A stretch of DNA of 64,000 nucleotides from contig CP049016.1 in NCBI GenBank assembly GCA_004376055.2, positions 2,604,001 to 2,668,000 on the forward strand, read 5' to 3'. Made by a program: the position numbers and the translations under genes. The notes beneath the pieces were generated by a model that was not told the DNA's origin, did not search any database, and saw nothing but the letters and a program-made list of their open reading frames with translations. The DNA comes from Nitrospirales bacterium LBB_01 (GTDB lineage Bacteria > Nitrospirota > Thermodesulfovibrionia > Thermodesulfovibrionales > Magnetobacteriaceae). How positions within the stretch are numbered: the stretch's first letter is position 1; every line of letters begins with the position of its first letter. Below, one piece after another: positions 61,042 to 64,000 of this stretch.

Positions 61042-61728
61042 ATGCATTTAAAGGAAAGAGAGTTTGCGGAGCTTAAGGGTAAAATCCAGAAAATGGGCAT
61101 ACTTGTTGAGGACGCCGTAAGAAACTCTGTTATATCCTTGCTTGAAAGAGATGTGGAACATGCCCAGAAGATTAAAGAGGGTGATGCTCTTATAAACACC
61201 TTTGACAATGAATTGGATGAGTATTGTATAAAACTCATAGCGCTCCGGCAGCCTGTAGCCAAAGACCTCCGGCTGATTACAACTGCGATGAAAATAACTA
61301 CGGATTTAGAGCGGATAGCCGATAATGCTGCAAATATAGCTAATCGCACTATAGAACTTGCCGATGAGAGGTACATAGCCGTACACGTAAGTTTTCCTGT
61401 GCTGAGAGACATCACCTGCGGCATGGTCAGAGATTCGGTAGGCTCTTTTATAAAAGAGGAAACATCGCTTGCCTTTGACGTTATGTCACGTGACAAAGAG
61501 GTGGATGCAATAAATGAGAAAGTGCTCCACGACCTTATCACCATGATGTTACACGACTGTGACTCTGCTATCCCTGCCACAAAACTAAGTTATATTTCAC
61601 GGTATCTTGAAAGAATCGGCGACCATGCTACAAACATTGCAGAGATGGTAATTTATATGACAGAAGGGGAAATGATTCGACATAGGGCTGATAAAGATGC
61701 TTTTAACATAAACGCCTTGAAACGCTGA
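61042..61728 (+). CDS. phoU: PhoU-family phosphate regulator 2
   Basis: A second PhoU, 228 residues, with the same two motifs (DLERIADNAANIANR and YLERIGDHATNIAEM); the first has Asn instead of His. TTGGAGG lies 6 bases before the ATG. A tandem pair suggests duplication with possible division of labour, for example one per permease or a mixed dimer. Confidence 0.92.
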   Translation: MHLKEREFAELKGKIQKMGILVEDAVRNSVISLLERDVEHAQKIKEGDALINTFDNELDEYCIKLIALRQPVAKDLRLITTAMKITTDLERIADNAANIANRTIELADERYIAVHVSFPVLRDITCGMVRDSVGSFIKEETSLAFDVMSRDKEVDAINEKVLHDLITMMLHDCDSAIPATKLSYISRYLERIGDHATNIAEMVIYMTEGEMIRHRADKDAFNINALKR

Positions 61729-61732
61729 GTTA

Positions 61733-63073
61733 ATGTCCTCTGTGGTAGTGATAGGAGGGGGGCTTGCCGGCTCTGAGGCCGCATGGCAGGCAGCCCGGTT
61801 TGGCGTGCCGGTAACCTTGTACGAAATGAGGCCAGATATGCAAACAGAGGCTCACAGGACAGGGCTTCTGGGCGAGCTTGTATGCTCTAATTCTCTGCGC
61901 TCTGACCTCCCTGACACTGCCCACGGCCTGCTTAAACAGGAGCTTACCCTGCTTGGCTCTCTGATTATGGAGGCGGCAAGACAAACCTCCGTGCCTGCAG
62001 GTTCAGCTCTGGCTGTTGACAGAGCTCTGTTTGCTAAGTACATCACGGAGGCTATTGAATCAAATCCAAATATAGAGGTCATAAGACGGGAATGCAGAGA
62101 CATATCAGAGTTCTGCTCAACTAGTTCTGACGGCTCTCCAATTGCCTATATTTTAGCCACAGGGCCTCTAACCTCTCAATCAATGTCAAATAGTCTGGCT
62201 CAGATTTTAGGCCGGGACTCGTTGTTTTTCTATGACGCTATAGCCCCTGTAATTGATGCCGAAACGATTGATTACTCAAAAGTGTTTAGTGCCTCGCGCT
62301 ATGGCAAAGGCGGAGATGATTACATAAACTGCCCGATGGACACTGAGTGTTACCATACCTTTTATGAAGCTCTGGTCAGCGCCGATAAGGTAAGTGTCAG
62401 AGATTTTGAGGACAATAAAGTGTTTGAGGGTTGTATGCCGATAGAGGTTATGGCCTCACGCGGCATAGATACGCCGCGCTTTGGCCCTATGAAACCGGTT
62501 GGCCTCATTGACCCTGAAACTCAGAAGCAACCATATGCAGTGGTTCAACTTCGTACAGAAAATGCAGAAAAGACTGCCTATAACATGGTGGGGTTTCAAA
62601 CCAGACTAAAGTACCCGGAGCAGCAGAGGATATTTAGAATGATACCGGGCCTGCAAAATGCCGAGTTTCTCCGCTTTGGCAGTGTTCACAGAAACACCTA
62701 CATCAACTCCCCTGCGTGTCTAACCACAGAGCTTGCCATAAAAGGGCATGAGCATATACTTTTGGCCGGACAGATTACCGGAGTTGAAGGTTATATTGAA
62801 TCAACTGCTATGGGACTTTTTGCAGGCGTCGCTGCGGCAAGGAAAGTCAGAGGGGTTTCTTTTGTTGCTCCTTCTGAAACAACGTCTGTCGGAGCTCTTA
62901 TTAAATATGTGACGACAGAAAAGGCACATGGTGCTTTTCAGCCGTCTAATATAAACTTCAGCCTCTTTCCTCCTCCGGAGGTTAAGTGCAAAGACAAAAG
63001 CATCCGGCGGCAGCGAATTGTGGAACGAGCGCTTACGGAGATTGATGGGTTTATTAAAACAGCATATAGATGA
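61733..63073 (+). CDS. trmFO: tRNA uridine-54 C5-methyltransferase TrmFO
   Basis: A 446-residue folate- and FAD-dependent enzyme making ribothymidine at position 54 of tRNAs. The N-terminal FAD motif is VVVIGGGLAGSEAAW; LVCSNSLRSD, the CPMDTECYHTFYEAL block and AGQITGVEGYIESTAMG are family marks. It follows phoU by four bases and overlaps the xerC frame, as trmFO and xerC are often linked. Confidence 0.95.
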   Translation: MSSVVVIGGGLAGSEAAWQAARFGVPVTLYEMRPDMQTEAHRTGLLGELVCSNSLRSDLPDTAHGLLKQELTLLGSLIMEAARQTSVPAGSALAVDRALFAKYITEAIESNPNIEVIRRECRDISEFCSTSSDGSPIAYILATGPLTSQSMSNSLAQILGRDSLFFYDAIAPVIDAETIDYSKVFSASRYGKGGDDYINCPMDTECYHTFYEALVSADKVSVRDFEDNKVFEGCMPIEVMASRGIDTPRFGPMKPVGLIDPETQKQPYAVVQLRTENAEKTAYNMVGFQTRLKYPEQQRIFRMIPGLQNAEFLRFGSVHRNTYINSPACLTTELAIKGHEHILLAGQITGVEGYIESTAMGLFAGVAAARKVRGVSFVAPSETTSVGALIKYVTTEKAHGAFQPSNINFSLFPPPEVKCKDKSIRRQRIVERALTEIDGFIKTAYR

Positions 63074-63977
63074 CTTTTTAAGATACATGTCAGTAGAGGT
63101 AAATGCCTCAGAGCATACGCTAAGGGCATACACTAAAGACCTTGAAGAGTTTTTAAAAATCACAGAAAAAAGTGACGCCGAAGACACAGACCTTTACGAT
63201 ATAAGGGGGTTTGTGGCATCCCAGAGCCGGGCAGGGCTTGCTAAGTCAACTGTAGCCAGAAGACTTGCCACTGTTAAGTCGTTCTATAAATACCTAAGAG
63301 CTCAGGCAGTTGTGACAAATAATCCAACAAGGCTTGTGCCGACGCCAAAGGCGCCCCGTCCGCTTCCAAAGTTTTTAAGCGTAGATGACATATTTAATAT
63401 GATAGAGAAAACCTCCGGGATGGGATTTATCATGGCAAGAAACAGGGCGATTATTGAGCTTTTTTATTCAAGCGGGTTAAGAATCAGCGAGCTTACCGGC
63501 AGTAACATGGAGGACATAAACCTAAATCAGGGACTTATAAAGGTTATGGGTAAGGGGAAAAAGGAGCGTATTGTGCCGGTTGGAGAGCCCGCGGTTAAGG
63601 CTATGAAGATTTATCTGATAGAACGTTTGCTGATTAAAAAGACAAAAGCAGATGTTACAAAAAAAGGCACTTCTAAGAAAATCACAGAGGATGACGCAGG
63701 GGCACTCTTTTTAAACTCAGGAGGCAAAAGACTTACGGTGAGGCATATCAGACGGGTAGTGGTAAAATTTGCCCGTCTTATAGGTATTCAGGGAAAGATG
63801 GGGCCGCACACGTTAAGGCACACCTTTGCAACACACCTGCTTCACGGTGGTGCTGATCTTAGGGTAATTCAGGAGCTTCTTGGTCACTCCTCGCTTTCCA
63901 CCACACAGCGCTACACACATCTGGACATTGAACACCTCATGGATACATACGACAAAAGCCATCCGCTGGCTAAGTAA
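63045..63977 (+). CDS. xerC: Tyrosine recombinase XerC-like
   Basis: A ~310-residue site-specific recombinase resolving chromosome dimers. An N-terminal SAM-like DNA-binding domain (EHTLRAYTKDLEEFL) precedes the catalytic domain with R146 (SGLRISEL), Lys in MGKGKKERIVP, H255 and R258 (HTLRHTFATHLL), a later His in LGHSS and the nucleophile Y290 (QRYTHL). ATG 63045 is preferred: GGAG lies just upstream and it starts close to the family N-terminus. It overlaps trmFO by 29 bases. XerC rather than XerD is inferred from the trmFO linkage. Confidence 0.9.
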   Translation: MGLLKQHIDDFLRYMSVEVNASEHTLRAYTKDLEEFLKITEKSDAEDTDLYDIRGFVASQSRAGLAKSTVARRLATVKSFYKYLRAQAVVTNNPTRLVPTPKAPRPLPKFLSVDDIFNMIEKTSGMGFIMARNRAIIELFYSSGLRISELTGSNMEDINLNQGLIKVMGKGKKERIVPVGEPAVKAMKIYLIERLLIKKTKADVTKKGTSKKITEDDAGALFLNSGGKRLTVRHIRRVVVKFARLIGIQGKMGPHTLRHTFATHLLHGGADLRVIQELLGHSSLSTTQRYTHLDIEHLMDTYDKSHPLAK

Positions 63978-64000
63978 AAAGACTCTTAATTCATCGTGTT

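Overview
This 64 kb window is a chromosomal stretch of a Gram-negative bacterium. Its gene content includes LptF/LptG permeases, diaminopimelate lysine genes, CheV, FmdE, CbiC, a Tat-exported carbonic anhydrase, tandem PhoU proteins and eukaryote-like Ser/Thr kinases. It looks most like an anaerobic or microaerophilic Nitrospirota or deltaproteobacterial lineage. That placement is inference from gene content; there is no rRNA or marker phylogeny here. Base composition is moderate to AT-rich, except for a clearly more G+C-rich restriction-modification island at about 23.4-27.7 kb.

Layout. 0-3.2 kb: era, a bifunctional-nuclease-family gene, recO, a frameshifted Crp/Fnr regulator and a secreted Lys/His-rich peptide, closed by a bidirectional terminator. 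3.2-6.9 kb (minus): a 1035-residue orphan protein behind a DJ-1/PfpI gene. 7.2-10.9 kb (minus): an STT3/PglB-like oligosaccharyltransferase translationally coupled to a GT-C-like membrane protein. 10.9-12.7 kb: kup. 12.8-16.7 kb: a tandem family of proteins built from a ~100-residue GWAY repeat, two of them fused to a radical SAM domain; then tRNA-Ala. 16.8-22.9 kb (minus): cheV-cbiC-carbonic anhydrase-fmdE, lptF-lptG, and a DsbC-like protein with a CxxCH motif. 22.9-29.5 kb: a type III R-M cassette with broken res, sitting between two copies of a promoter/FHA-gene start, then an FHA-kinase. 29.6-34.8 kb: a lipoprotein with a pseudopilin-like tail and a 1532-residue kinase/WD40/HEAT protein. 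34.8-40.5 kb (minus): CorC-like protein, an active/inactive M16 peptidase pair, panC and an alpha/beta hydrolase. 40.9-43.7 kb: an MBL-fold hydrolase and an MvaI/BcnI-type R-M system. 43.9-46.6 kb: FabL-like reductase, ACP with a zinc ribbon, and ketosynthase. 46.6-47.9 kb: nested IS630/IS3 relics. 47.9-57.6 kb (minus): lysA-dapF-dapA, transaldolase, and a glycosyltransferase group. 57.6-59.3 kb (minus): an MBL hydrolase and atpB-atpE. 59.5-64 kb: pstB-phoU-phoU, trmFO, xerC.

Themes. Two surface-glycan loci share paralogous GT-C-like membrane proteins, one beside an STT3-type transferase and the other beside a GT2 enzyme. Two defence or modification islands are present, one visibly decayed. 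A small palindromic repeat occurs in at least three places. The least understood parts are the GWAY-repeat/radical SAM cluster, the kinase/WD40 locus, the ACP-zinc-ribbon lipid cluster and the 1035-residue orphan. Broken genes (crp-like, res, IS transposases, FHA remnant) were recognised by frame changes inside otherwise conserved protein sequence; sequencing error cannot be excluded for the single-base cases.
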